This document shows positions 11,211 to 22,485 of a DNA stretch of 64,000 bases, piece by piece (within the stretch, counting starts at the first letter, position 1; every line of letters begins with the position of its first letter). The stretch lies in NCBI GenBank assembly GCA_036346405.1, contig CM070562.1, positions 66,802,195-66,866,194 of the forward strand, given 5' to 3'. Source of the DNA: Phyllostachys edulis (taxonomy: Eukaryota; Streptophyta; Magnoliopsida; Poales; Poaceae). The notes below the pieces were generated by a model, which saw nothing but the letters and a program-made list of their open reading frames with translations, did not search any database and was not told where the DNA came from. Position numbers and translations under genes: made by a program.

Positions 11211-11842
11211 CGACGAGGATTAAAATCTCTATGTATTAATTTAATACATAGAAGACCATACGCCTTCATGGTCGTAACCCTAAGGCTAACGACCTCCACC
11301 GGTCGTAAGGATTCCAGAGGTTACACGATGGGTACCACAGGTCGGACTAGGCTTCACCGTAGTCGCTTCGGAAAAGCTATGAACAGCACCTTAACCGTAT
11401 GATGAATGGAACACGTGCGTAACGCTCCATACCATGCGATGATATATAAGACACTAACAATAAACCACCTTACGGTTAAGCTTCTCACAAGCACTTAACC
11501 GCAAGGTAGTTAGCACATTGTTAACTACCTTAAACCTCCGACCAGTCGTAACGTTTCATCAGGGACACCTTCTATAGGAGTAACTGTCGCCTCTTCGGGA
11601 GTTATTTAATGGTGGAACACAGAAGACGAGGAGACAACGAACAACAGAAGACACACAAAGCAAGGCAACTCAGAAACCAAAGCACTAGCATTCAATACAT
11701 TTGGTGTAATTAGAGATAGTCCCTAGTCAGGTCTTGTAATCCCAGTTCATATTAATAAAGAGCAGCCCCCATTCTCTTCCAGGATACTCTACGTCATTTT
11801 CCTCTTTTTATTTTCGTAAGATTGGCGACTCGATCGTCGACA
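11211..11842 (+). repeat. Element A 3' LTR
   Basis: Direct repeat of 13-647, starting CGACGAGGATTAAA (first base mutated from TG) and ending CGTCGACA. The purine-rich stretch AAAGTTCGGGGCTAGC at 11195-11210 lies directly upstream and serves as the likely polypurine tract. AATAAA is at 11754-11759. The host sequence resumes with AGGGT. Confidence 0.93.
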
Positions 11843-11847
11843 AGGGT
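11843..11847 (+). repeat. Right target-site duplication of element A (AGGGT)
   Basis: Matches 8-12 exactly and marks where the outer element resumes after the insertion. Confidence 0.88.
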
Positions 11848-11938
11848 ATTTTCGTAGAAAGACTTACGACTAGATCTTGGTCGTAGAAGAACTTACGACC
11901 GCTTGTTTTATGCTGATGTCTACTCTTCCCCTTTGTAG

Positions 11939-12762
11939 GTTCAAGAGCGACGAGAAAATCTTAGCTGATTCTCTCGACTATGAGAAAGCCGAGACGAAAA
12001 AGCTAAGTGATAAGAATGAAGACCTCCTGAATAAACTTCAGGGGGCAAACTCTGTAATCCAAAGGTTGCAGGGACGTTTGAACGGTAAGTGCTGAACTTA
12101 AGACCGTTTACGACCTTCTTTTCTTTTTCTGACTCTCATTCCTTTTCAGAAAAAAACCAAGAGGTCCAAACGTGGGAGCAACGCTACATAAAGGACGCTG
12201 CTTCTCACGTTGAAGAAGTCAAGAAGTTAGATTCTCGACTAGTTGGTAAGCAAATCTTTACCTGTGATTGGTTGTGTTTTCCTCTCGAGGTCATTTTATC
12301 TGACTGGTCTTATTCTTTTTAAAACTAGCAGAAGAAACAAAACGACTCCCCGAGGCTTCGACTTGCAATCAGAAGGAAATGAAGGCTTCGAAGATCAATA
12401 TCCAAGACAACATTTCACTTCTGAACAATGTACTCGGTGGGCTTCACGCTGAGGGGATTACTCATCATGAAGACACGATATCTGCTCACTCGAGTGCCAT
12501 TGGCGATCAAGTCGGAACTTTGCAAGAGTTGGTGATTACTCTGAAGACTAGCCAATTCGATTCGATAAAGGAGGCGGTCAAAGAGGGTATAAGTTTTGTT
12601 TTAGCAAAACTTAAAACTCATGACCCCAACCTTAATCTACAACCCGTCATAGACGACTTCTCCTGCCCTGAGGCAGAAGCAGAGCAGTTTATGATAGAAA
12701 TGCAGTCGATCGCCGATGTAGTCATGGAGGATATAAAAATAAGATCTCCTTCATCAGAGTAG
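11939..12762 (+). CDS. Outer element aORF, three C-terminal exons with intact in-phase introns
   Basis: Three exons read through without a stop: 11939-12084, 12150-12245 and 12329-12762. Donors are GTAAGT at 12085 and GTAAGC at 12246. Acceptors end CAG at 12149 and TAG at 12328, and a further acceptor TTTGTAG ends at 11938. Both introns are phase 1. The product is a coiled-coil tail (DEKILADSLDYEKAETKKL, EVQTWEQRYIKDAASHVEEV) ending VMEDIKIRSPSSE then stop. It is homologous to the last exons of element A's antisense gene (VVEEMEVGSPSSDN). The N-terminal exons should lie left of the window, because element A was inserted just upstream. Confidence 0.75.
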
Positions 12763-13060
12763 TCTGTACCAGAGTCTTGAGTCTTGTAAAGACATGTTTT
12801 TGTTGATGTTGATATATAATCTTACCTTCTTCCTGAAAATCATCTTGTTGAGTAGTTACTAACTCATAAGATAATGAATGGAAAAAAGAGCAAGACTAAG
12901 AATTGAAGTTAAGTTAATAACTTTATCCTAACCCCCGATTATTTGCTTGGTTTATTTAGATAAACCGAGTAAATAGTGTGAAATGGGTTTTCTGAAAAAA
13001 GAGAGGTTTAGCTAACTTGTAGTTTTTCGATCACGATTATCATGCACTGGTCGAAAGAGT
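12763..13060. other. Outer element spacer with purine-rich internal tract
   Basis: Non-coding stretch between the antisense ORF stop and the spacer repeats. On the minus strand it contains AATCGGGGGTTAGG (12942-12929), which sits at the same place as the internal polypurine-like tract of element A. Confidence 0.45.
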
Positions 13061-13610
13061 AGGAACGAGTCGACACTAGAAAGTTCCTTATAGTGGGCAG
13101 GACCACGTGTAGAGAGGAAAGGCTTCAACTAGGTGATGTTACCATGTCTGACCAGATTAATCAAATCAATAACGGTCAACTTGAGTTAGATAAACGTCTG
13201 GAGTTCCTTAAAATTGCTCAACTTATTCCAAAGGCACTCAAGAGGTTCGCTGGTAGCAAGAGTTAGAAACAGGATGACGCTAGGAAGTTCCTTCTAGTGG
13301 GCAGGACCACGTGTAGAGAGGAAAGTCTTCAACTAGGTGTTTCAACTTCCTCCGACTAGTTAAAACAAAACGAAGTTTACCAAAAGTAGTCGAGCAAATT
13401 TGAAAAGTGTACTCGCTTAATTTATTTTTAAAAATGAATGAAGAAATAAACTAAGGTACTAAGAGTTGGCTTGACATTATTTCACCATGTTTTAAACCCA
13501 AGCTCTTTGTGTTGGCAAAGAAAAGGAGGAACGAGTCGACGCTAGGAAGTTCCTTCTAGTGGGCGGGACCACGTGTAGAGAGGAAAGGCTTCAACTAGGT
13601 GATGTCACCA
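13061..13610 (+). repeat. Three dispersed copies of an ~80-bp motif in the outer element spacer
   Basis: Copies at 13061-13144, 13272-13340 and 13527-13610 share GTTCCTT(A/C)TAGTGGGC, GACCACGTGTAGAGAGGAAA and CTTCAACTAGGTG, with few differences. A single, more diverged copy lies in reverse orientation in the matching spacer of element A (7325-7400). Since the two elements point in opposite directions, the motif has the same orientation relative to pol in both. The role is unknown. Confidence 0.8.
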
Positions 13611-13620
13611 TCCTTTCGAC

Positions 13621-13740
13621 CAGTGTAAAGATAAACTGGGTACTGGTCATAGAATATCTTACGACCAGTGTATTGTCGTGGAAAAGCTCACGACTAAAAA
13701 CTAGTCGTAGGCAGACCTTCGACCAGGCCATGGTAGGAAA
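13621..13740. repeat. Cluster of CTTACGACC / GGTCGTRG short repeats
   Basis: Imperfect units built on TCTTACGACCAGTG, GTCGTGGAAAAGCTCACGAC and AGTCGTAGGCAGACC occur side by side. Similar units are found at 11850-11905 and in the outer LTR at 29830-29965. Confidence 0.5.
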
Positions 13741-15200
13741 AAATGTCAAAGCACTACTCAAAGTAAGACAATAAAGATAGAAAGAACCTGATGCTTTATT
13801 GCGGTGTTGGTCGATTACACATGTAATTTTCATAACTGGTCAACAGTCCAAGAATTAGAGAGAATCCGGCCGTCTTCCATTGCCGTCAGATTAACCTCGT
13901 CGCATAACTCGACCATCGTAAGGACCTTCCCACTTGGGGAAAGTTTGTTCGATTAGACTGGGATTGAATTTTCCTCAATACTAAGTCACCTACAAAGAAG
14001 ATCGCGAGGTTGGACCTTACGATCATAGTATTTGCGCAGGCTTCCCGGTAGATTGCCGAACGGATTAAGGCTTGATTTCTTTCTTCGAAAGGTGTTAATG
14101 TCATCCGCTCGAAGTTGTTCTTGGGCTGAGTCATTGAAACTCTCGACTCTTGTATACCTGATCTTTAGTTCTGGTGGAAGTATGGCTTCGGCATCGAAAA
14201 CTAGGAAAAAGGTGTTTCGCTTGCTGTCCGACTAGCAATCATGCGAACTACCCATAATACTGAGGGTAATTCTTGTACCCAAACCCCCGAGCGCTTAACA
14301 AGCTGATCGAAGACTCGAGTTTTAATTCCCTGCATTATTTGGCCATTCGCTCGTTCGACTGCCCCATTGCTTTGGGGATGGGCAACGGAAGTGTAACATA
14401 GCTTGGTACCCAACTTGTCGCAAAATTCTTGAAATTTTGCGCTCGAATATTGTTTACCATTATCTGTGATTATTCGACTTGGGACTCCGAACCGAGTAAT
14501 CATGCTTCTCAGTATGAACCATTTTGCGGCTTCCGTTGTTATCCTAGTCACAGGTCCGGCTTCGATTCCATTTGTGAACGTATCAATAGCCACAAAAAGG
14601 AAATCAAAGCCTCTTGGAGCCTTTGGGAATGGTCCTAGGATATCGGGACCCCAGGTCACAAAAGGCCAAGATAGAGGAATTGTTTACAATGCCTGAGCTG
14701 GTTGGTGTATTTGCCTTCTATGAAACTGGCATTGTACACATTTCTTAACCAGTTCTTTGGCATCGTAGAGAGCTATTGGTCAGTAAAATCCTTGTCGAAA
14801 GGCTTTTTCGACTAGCGTTCTGTAGGAAGCATGAGTTCCACAGATGCCCCCATGTATGTCATGAATGAGGTTTAGTCCTTCTCTCTACGGTATGCATCGC
14901 ATGAGTACCCCTTGAGTGCCTTGTTTATAGAGGACTCCTTTGACCAAAGTATACATTTAGGCCTTTCGGGATAGATGATCTGCCTCGAGATCATTGTCGG
15001 GTACAGAACCCGTCTAAAGATACTCATAGATGGGATTCATTCAAGTATCCTCGTATTCTAGAGAGACTGTCTCAATAGGAGATGTTTCTGGTGTCTCCAC
15101 CAGAGACGGCTTCTGGAGTTGCTCCAAGAAGACTCCTTTTGGTACATGTGATCAGGAATAAGACTTGGATCTAGCTAAGTTGGGAAGACAGGTTCTTGGC
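13741..15200 (-). pseudogene. Outer Tat element RNase H tail and integrase
   Basis: Read on the minus strand, GVFLEQLQKPSLVE (about 15140-15100) gives the end of the RNase H link. YTLVKGVLYKQGTQGVLM and a HIS/CYS zinc region (KKCVQCQFHRRQ, about 14740) follow. The catalytic core lies in the open frame 14659-14201, with GPDILGPFPKAPRGFDFLFV, TDNGKQYSS and GAVERANG supplying D, D and E. The C-terminal piece is at 14134-13886 (FERMTLTPFEERNQAL). Stops such as TGA for Trp in FY-stop-P break the zinc region. It is homologous to the integrase of element A. Confidence 0.82.
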
Positions 15201-15795
15201 TTCTAGCTAGCACCCCAGCACCTGGTTGTGACAAGTAGCTCATAAAGAGAGCCTACTGAAGAAAAGGAGTGTCGCCATCTCTACCCTTCAGTGGACAACA
15301 TGTCGGACTTCCTCAAGACCGTGATTTGAAGGTCGCCTCGTCAATTTCAACCATATAGCTTTAATTGCCCAGACTCATTCTGTGAATTCAGTCGCTTCAC
15401 CAGCTTATTAGTATCAATCGAGTATAACGTTATATTGTTGCTTGATTTGCATAATATATTTTCTTTTGGGTACGTCGTACATAGATCTTTTGACCTTGTG
15501 TACAATGTTTGCTTAAGGGGTAGATTTCTCCCTCATAGTTTTCCTTCCGATCCCTTGCTTTTCCTCTTCTCTATCAATCGATTGGACAACTCAAACCGGT
15601 CGATGCACAAAGGACTTGAAGGATGAATTGACACTCAAAAAAAAATTTCGGACAACTCAAGATCAATGGATATGAAGCCAACTTGAAGATAAACTCTCCT
15701 TATCTCTTTCTAGCCTCCCAATACAATCCTCTAATATCTCGCTTTTTCTTTCTAGTTACTCAATCTCTGGGACGAGATTCCTTTTATGGGTAGTT
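15201..15795 (+). other. Likely 3' end of a chromovirus-like internal region
   Basis: No protein is recognisable here. The last bases read CTGGGACGAGATTCC then TTTTATGGGTAG before TGTAATG. This resembles the GGGACGA(A/G)ATTC plus purine tract that ends Del/Tekay-type gypsy elements just before the 3' LTR. It therefore marks the following block as a 3' LTR. The join with the outer Tat pol near 15200 is not sharply resolved. Confidence 0.45.
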
Positions 15796-18700
15796 TGTAA
15801 TGTTTCAAAGTTCTGTTACTAATTTAAAATTAATAAAATTATTATTTTATTGAATTTTTGGAATTTGAAAGAGTTTGATTGCTTTATTTGAATTTCTGAG
15901 GTTTTTAAAAAATTAAAAATAAAATTTATTAAAGTTTTTGAAGTTTTACTTAATTTAATTTGAAAATTAAATTATTGTTGTGAATTTTAAAAGCTTTTAC
16001 CTAATTAATTCAAAGCTAAAATAATTTATTTGCAAAATAAAAAGCCAACTTTAAGTTGAAAATATTTTTATTAAGTTCAAAATAATTATAGGAATTTTTA
16101 TGAATTTTTCTAGAATTTTTGGACTCTATTTGCTATGTTCTAAAAATATTTGATTTAATGCTTAATCCTTATTTCAGAAATAAAAATAAATAAAATAAAT
16201 AATAAAATAAAATTACACGAAGCAACTTCCCATCGGTCACCCATCCAAACCGCGCCCCATAGCTCGCACGCTAACACCAATTCTTTGCATGTGGGTCGCC
16301 AAAGAGCCCTTTTGGTTTCAATCAATATGTATCTCCTTCTATCCATTTAAAGCTTTTTGCTTCTATTTCCACCATTCATCTTCTTCCTCCCGTGAAGTGT
16401 TTTTTCTCAGGCTTTCTTCTCATGGCCAAGCCTCTCCATGGCAATACTTCTTGCCGCCGCCACCTCGCCGGCCTGCCACCGCCGCCATTGCGCCACCCTC
16501 CACCACCACGCCTCCTCCTCCTCCCTTGCACTCCCTTCCATTTTTTTTAATCAGACAGAGAGTCTGCCAGACAAAGCCGCCATTAGAGGCCACACGGCTC
16601 TCAAAACCCGGATTTCTCCCATTTCTCCACGAAAATTATGGCATTCAAACCGCCACTTCCCACCTCCCCATTCCCGCCAAGGTTCCCTCAATCCCACGAC
16701 GTCACGGATTTTCGCTTCTAACCGCCGTCCCGATCTCCACGCCCCAGCCTCCCCATGGCCTATAAAGGAGCACGGTGAGCCCCTTCACCCACATCAAAAC
16801 CCTCAAGGATCTCTCCTCTCCCACTCAATCGACGGAATCGGTTTTTCTCCGCGCCACCGAAGCTTCCTTCGTTCATCATCTCCTCGCCGCCAAGCTTCCC
16901 CGCACTTTACTTTCACCAACGGCTTCGCCACATCGCCGCCACCCTGCTCACCTCCGCTTGCAGTGCCGCTGACTTCGCCGCCGCTGCAAGCCGCACGCCG
17001 CCTGCAGTAATCGTTGAGATCGCCGCCACCACCGACCACTCGCTGCCGCCACCTCCTACTGGCCTCGTCGTAAGGTGAGCAATCCATTTTAGTGTTCGCC
17101 GCCATCTTTCTCTTCCTCTCGCCACCGCCGCCATTTCTTATTTCCTACGTGTCTTTGCTCGGCCGAACTAGAAGATGATGAACAAGATTTATCTAGTCAT
17201 GTGCTTTGCTTTATACATACACTTTTTAATCTTCCAAAATTCATTCCTCAAATGCAAACTCCAACCGATAATTCCTTCACCTAAATTCATCTAAATTCAT
17301 CTACTATTTTTATTATTTTTTCATAATTTTTAGATTTAATTTAATTTCGTTAATTATTTGGTCCATTTTACGATCGTCGCCACCATCGCCGATTGTGCGG
17401 TTCCACGACAACCGGGTGAGCGTTGTGTTCCCCGCGTTCCATCTTCAAATCGCCGCCAACCTCACTCGCTAAAACCTCTCCGCTTGTTCGGAACGCCGAT
17501 GTTCGCTCACGAAGGTCTTCGGCTTGACCGTGTCATCATCGAAGGTCATCTTGCCGAGCCAACCATATCGCCAGGCCCCTCGGCTTTCTTCATATCCCTG
17601 AATTCGCCTCTATCTCACCTCAAGAAAAAAAAAAAATTTGCGCCAGCCGATCGAACCACCTTCGTCGCCATTTTCGTGGTCCGCTTTGATTCCCGACGAC
17701 ATCGTCCACGCCGTTGGCTTCGCCGAACGCTTCTACGCAAAGGTTCTTCCTTTTCCCTAAAACACCCCGCTCATCGGTGCTACTATTCATCCGACACTAT
17801 TTTGCTTGCGCCGCCGCAAGACCGACCTCCGCCGATGACGCCACCACCACCATTGGGTCCGCTCTAGTTCCCGGATTCCATTTTTGTGCTTTCACGGCCG
17901 CCACTCCTTTCGCCTTGCGCCGCCATTTCTCCATGCACTGTGTGAGCTTGGTTACTATTCATGTTGCATGGCAAGCTACAAAGCCATGCAAGCTAATCCA
18001 TCATGCATACACATGCATCTCATTTTGAGATTTTAAACTTTTACAATTCCGTCATACATACTTAACTCCAAATCCGCTGATTCTTTCTCCTAAATTCATC
18101 TAAAGTCATCTAATATTTTTAGTATTTATTTAATATTTTTTAGATTTTATTTGGATTTTATTTGAATGTTATTTGAATTCGGATCGCTTACGCCAGATAG
18201 ATTTCGACGAATTTAATGACAACCGGATTTCGACGCCAGATAAGAACAATGATTAATCAAGCAAGGCAAGTTACACTTTGACCATGTTGCACCTACTATT
18301 TTAAAGTTATTTAATTCAGTTTTTAAAATTATTATTGCATGCATATTTTTAGTCAATTATTTTAATACCCTGTTTAAATGCTTAGTTATTCCAATTGTTA
18401 TTGTATGGCCAATTTTGAATATTGAAATGTCATCCCTTGTCACCATAGATAAATTGTTTGGAAATGTGTAGCAAATGCTTAGACCATGATTTTGATTTTG
18501 GGAGGATTTAGCCAAACCAATACAAAATTGTTTAAAATTAAATCTATGGTATTGTTTTACCATAGAGAATTTGTAAAGGTGGTTTTTACTTAAATAAAAT
18601 CAAAATGGTTTGGACTTGGGCTAAAACGGATGAATGGTGGGTGCAGTTTATGCACGGTTTAATCTGTTAGGATTAAAACCCGTAGTTTGTTTTGAAAGAC

Positions 18701-19738
18701 GCCTAAGTCAATTAAGGACCGCCTTTGAGCTTTCCTTTGCTATGCCTTATCAGACCACCACACGCCCCTGTATGGGCAGGACTCGCTTATTAATTTGGGA
18801 TACCTCAGAGATATTCGTGCCATTTTGTATGAGTGGGTGTCGCTAGACTATAGTCCCACTCGGGCGCAAGAGGGGGCCCCGAACTCATGGATGGTTAGTC
18901 CAAAAGGGCTAAACCTTAGCGGGCATGAGTACTATGAGGTAGATCATTGTAAAGGCCTTGTCACGCGTTTCTAGACCGCCACCTAAGGTAGTGAGTAGTG
19001 GCATAGATATATGCCGGATAAACTAGAGAATTCGTGTCTTGTGGGTAAACTGCATAAACTCGCAGAGTAGAAAACTATTCAATAGCTGGCCCCATGCCAT
19101 GGACATGCTAGCAAAGCCACTTTAAGTTAGACTTGTTTTTGGTTTTAAAATGATTTCAACAGATGTTTTCAGGATGGTTAGTCCTGTGGGAAAATTGGGC
19201 GGTTAGCCATTGTGATTGGAGGATATCCATCACCTTTGTTGGAGGTTATCCACATTATACAACTGTCTATTAAATTTATGATTTTAAATATCAGATAAAA
19301 ATGGCCTTGCAATCTATTATGATTATTTAAATTTAAAACTGCCGCTTACGCAAAATAACCCCGCCAATGTCCCTTGGTTTACCTTATGCATGCATTACAA
19401 TTCCATATTGGTGTAACTTGTAGCACGAGAGTTGTGCTCATGCTTGCTTATGCAACCAAATTTCGTGAGAAGACTACTATCGACGCGCGAGGACACCGAC
19501 GCCTAGGTTACGCCTCCGCATTTATTGCCCGTGGCGGATCGCTCGCCTACTACTATCGTTTTATTTCCGCCGTGTTATTTAATCTTTTATTTGGCTTCAT
19601 GCCCAATTGTATCGAACTCGATTTACTATTAATGCAATGCGAGACTTGGTTATGTTATCATTTTTGTAACTCGTACACCGAAATCTCGGATCGGTGTATG
19701 AACACGAGGGTTCGGGATCTTTCGCGCTCGGTCCGACA
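15796..19738 (+). repeat. Orphan long 3' LTR of a chromovirus-like gypsy element
   Basis: Begins TGTAATGTTTCAAAG after a polypurine-like tract and ends near CGGTCCGACA, about 3.9 kb. It contains no protein domain. The GC-rich open stretches at 16289-17105 and 17358-17867 are proline/alanine/arginine runs made by CCG-rich DNA and do not look coding. A segment at 18600-19100 (AGGTAGATCA, CCATGGACATGCTAGC) resembles one at 50700-51070, so the two LTRs are related. TAGTT before the start and TAGTC just after the end could be a decayed 5-bp duplication, offset by 2 bases. There is no matching 5' LTR in the window. Confidence 0.5.
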
Positions 19739-20911
19739 TGTAGTCGATGGTGTGCTCAGATCTTGAAACAAAGATTCTCGTTGTCGTCTCGATCGCGGTA
19801 CGACCACTAGCTTGCCCTACCTCTTTGAGGGTAGGAAGTGGCCCTTGCCGCTAGTAGTAGTCCTCAAGTTTTCGTGAAAAACTCGCCAGCCATGGAAGGT
19901 CATGTCCTTCCTTTTTATGGAAAGGGCACCACCTAGTCTTACCGTTCTTCTGTTCAGGGCGCTTACCTTTGCCTCGATCGGAGTATTGCTTGGAACTTTA
20001 TGGCTCCTTATCGCTTACGGCCAGGACCTCCTTAGAACCATTGGCTTGAAGCTTTTGTCTCTTTGCCTTGTTCTTGAATTTCTTGGCCTTTTATCCTTCC
20101 TCTTGCTACCTTCGCCAGCCTCTTGAGGATGCTTGTCATCTCGATCGATGATTTTGGTCAACTCGACTGCTTCGCCGCAGTCAAGCATCGATCGACCATC
20201 TCAAGAGTTCAAAGGATGAGCTCGAGCATTCAAAACGATGTCCTCTGTGATTCTTCTGCTGCGGACTCCCTACTTGAAGGCTCGATAACAGATGAGTCAA
20301 AACCTCAGAATTGAATTAAGTAACCTCGATCAAATACCGATGAATTGGCATAATGTCTCGTGATCGCTCTGCCTTATCCTCAAGCGTGATCATCCTCCTT
20401 CCCGGGCGGTAGGTGCCCAAAATTGGCTAGTAGAAGGTCGCAGAGGTGTTGCCATGAGTAGATCAACTCGAGTGGTTGGTTTAACAACCACGATCGAAAG
20501 CGCATTCTTCGAGCATAGTCGGAAGGTATTTCGCCATGACACGCCTTCCTCCTCCCCGCCGCTGGACAATGGTTGTAGATTTGAAGAAACTTGATGGGAT
20601 TTTGAGACCCATCAAATTTCTATGTTCCCGGTCGAAACCACTACAGCCAAAGGAATTGCTCGGAGGTCGCAAGAATGATCGACATCCCAGATCACATCGT
20701 AACGCCTTCTTTGCAAGAAAGAAGGGTTGACGCCGCTGCACGATCGTAATCGATTTATACCGCAATGGGTGAATCTAACTTATGATAAGTCTCGATCCTC
20801 GCGAGGGTAATACTCCTCGTATTTTGCCTACTATTGAAGACCTCCCGTTGATGATCTCCTCTTGTGCTTGAAGCCTCCTCGCTTGAGGAGTAGTCGAATG
20901 ACGCCATCTAG
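19739..20911 (-). pseudogene. gag: Outer Tat element gag core, heavily decayed
   Basis: On the minus strand the order of gag A is followed. A piece with RRVMAKYLPTMLEE (about 20540-20490) matches ENVMANFLPTVLEG of element A. WQHLCDLLLANF-type coding and a RPGKEDD-type motif lie at about 20430-20390. SSVIEPSSRES-type coding is at about 20290, and RWCPFHKKEGHDLPW then LEDYY lie at about 19930-19850. Stops and frame changes are frequent. The frame stops being recognisable at 19739, exactly where the orphan LTR begins, and resumes toward the gag start across element C. Confidence 0.7.
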
Positions 20912-21855
20912 TGATGAGGACATCACTCCTTCGGATACACGCACTACACAAAATCCTCTAGATCCGCTGCTAAACCACAAGGTCCTATGACAAGAGCTCG
21001 TGCACGCCACTTAAATTATGAGGTGAGCTCGCTTAGGTGCTAATAATTTATCTATGCAATGGTATGCTACCTAAAAATTGTGATCTTCTATTACTTAGGA
21101 ATAATGGGAGGATCCAAACCGCTCACGCCTGTGTTCCCAAGGGCTACGACCAGCCTCTATGATATGCAAGCTCTAAGACCGTGTGTACCCGCCCACGACC
21201 AGATCTCGCCAGATTCACGACTGTGTCTCAAGCTCTCACGACCACCCCACGACTAGTCCCACGACCATCCCACGACCAGTCGCTGTGTCTATGCCCAAGT
21301 CTCAAGCTCTCACGACTAGTCCCACGACTGTGCCCACGACCAAAGGATTCCACCACGCTGGGTGTTGGTCGAGACATTGAAATAAGGTGTTATACACCGC
21401 TTTGGGCCTAATAAGGCCTTGTAAGCATGGCGAGGTCAAAGCCCAGATGTGTACGCCTCCACATGGCAAAGACAACCCTAGGTCAACCTCCTCATGTTCC
21501 CCCACCTATATATTGCAAAGAACCGCCACGCTTTAGGGTTGGGTTTTTCTTAGATTATTCTACCACTTTGCGCTTTCGCCGCTTGTTCGGCTTTGAGGAA
21601 CCCCACTTGAGAACTTCATCTATATTCGCAATATAATTCAGATTGCATCTACCTTGTTCTTGTGAGTTGCTTCGATTGCTTGCGTGAATCATAACCCTCG
21701 TGGTAAGGTCGATCGCAAGCAAGCGGGTTGATAACGATACCGTAAGGGTGTAGCGAATTGCGAGGTGACGATTTGTGGGTCGAAGCCTCAAAGCATCAAC
21801 GCCCTCACGATTTAAATCAATCGAACCTATCGAAGATCGCCACCGTGTTTCATCA
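20912..21855 (+). repeat. Element C 5' LTR
   Basis: 944 bases, TG...CA. It includes a run of CCACGACCAGTC-like short repeats at about 21185-21350. TATATATT at 21509-21516 lies about 35 bases before a GGGTTGGG stretch and is a plausible TATA region. It is about 94 bases longer than the 3' copy, mainly between 21575 and 21690. Confidence 0.88.
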
Positions 21856-21857
21856 AG

Positions 21858-21871
21858 TGGTATCGAGCACC
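21858..21871 (+). other. Element C primer binding site
   Basis: TGGTATCGAGCACC two bases after the 5' LTR resembles the initiator tRNA-Met complement TGGTATCAGAGC, with a one-base deletion. Confidence 0.75.
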
Positions 21872-22184
21872 AAAGTTGCCCATTAGGTAATCTCATTTAT
21901 CCCCTTTGTTAGTTGTTTTCCATCACCTAGAGTCCGTAAAATTGCCCCACAAAAAGTTTTAGATCTTAGTTCTTCCGCCGTCCAAACCACTTTGTGCCTT
22001 TCACAGCTTGTGTTTTCGCCGTTGTTGAATTTGAGTCCATCGTCGTTGTCTTTGTTGCTGGTCTAGTCATCGTGATCTAGTTTCTAGCGAAGTCTTTGCT
22101 GTTTTAGTCATCACGAATCTCGACCTGCCCTTGGTTGCATCTTTTGTTTGTCTAGTATAGCCGAGATCGTGACCCCCCCTCATA

Positions 22185-22485
22185 CGACAACCACCTGGTC
22201 GGATACGACCACCTCCTCGGGTTTGACCACTCAGTCAGATTCGACCACCTACTGGTGTTCGACCACCCAGTCGGATTCGACCACCTCCTCGGATTCGACC
22301 ACCTCCTCGGGTTCGACCACCCAGTCGGATTCGACCACCTACTCGTGTTCGACCACCTCCTTGGGTTCGACCACCCAGTCGGATTCGACCATCTCCTCGG
22401 GTTCGACCACCTAGTCGGATTTGACCACCTCCTCGAGTTCGACCACCTGCTCGGATTCGACCACCCCCCCCCTTTTCGACCACCT
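22185..22485 (+). repeat. 18-bp minisatellite in element C leader
   Basis: About sixteen tandem units of TCGACCACCTCCTCGGGT type, with alternation between CCTCCTCGG and CCCAGTCGG variants. Because 18 is a multiple of 3, both strands stay open: plus gives repeated FDHLLG and FDHPVG, minus gives GGRTRGGGRIR-type runs. It lies between primer site and gag, so translation is doubtful. It is followed by (GA)n at 22495-22518. Confidence 0.85.

Larger units (their letters stand above)
13..11842 (+). mobile_element. Element A: full-length Tat-lineage Ty3/gypsy retrotransposon
   Basis: Two direct LTRs (13-647 and 11211-11842) bound an internal region with primer site, gag, protease, RT, RNase H and integrase in Ty3/gypsy order. 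A long extra region with an antisense ORF follows, as known for the Tat lineage. The 5 bases AGGGT precede the left LTR (8-12) and follow the right one (11843-11847), so both ends are real. The consensus termini are TG...CA, with one mutated end in each LTR. Total length is about 11.8 kb. It landed inside the antisense-ORF region of the outer Tat element. Pol contains many stops and frameshifts, so it is not autonomous. Confidence 0.92.

Noticed and set aside
16289..17867. Long GC-rich open frames as candidate genes
   Set aside because: They are Pro/Ala/Ser/Arg runs from CCG-rich DNA, open in overlapping frames on both strands, with no domain, and lie inside a long LTR.
22185..22485. Regular repeats suggestive of a CRISPR array
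   Set aside because: Units are 18 bp with no unique spacers, and the context is a plant retrotransposon leader. It is a minisatellite.
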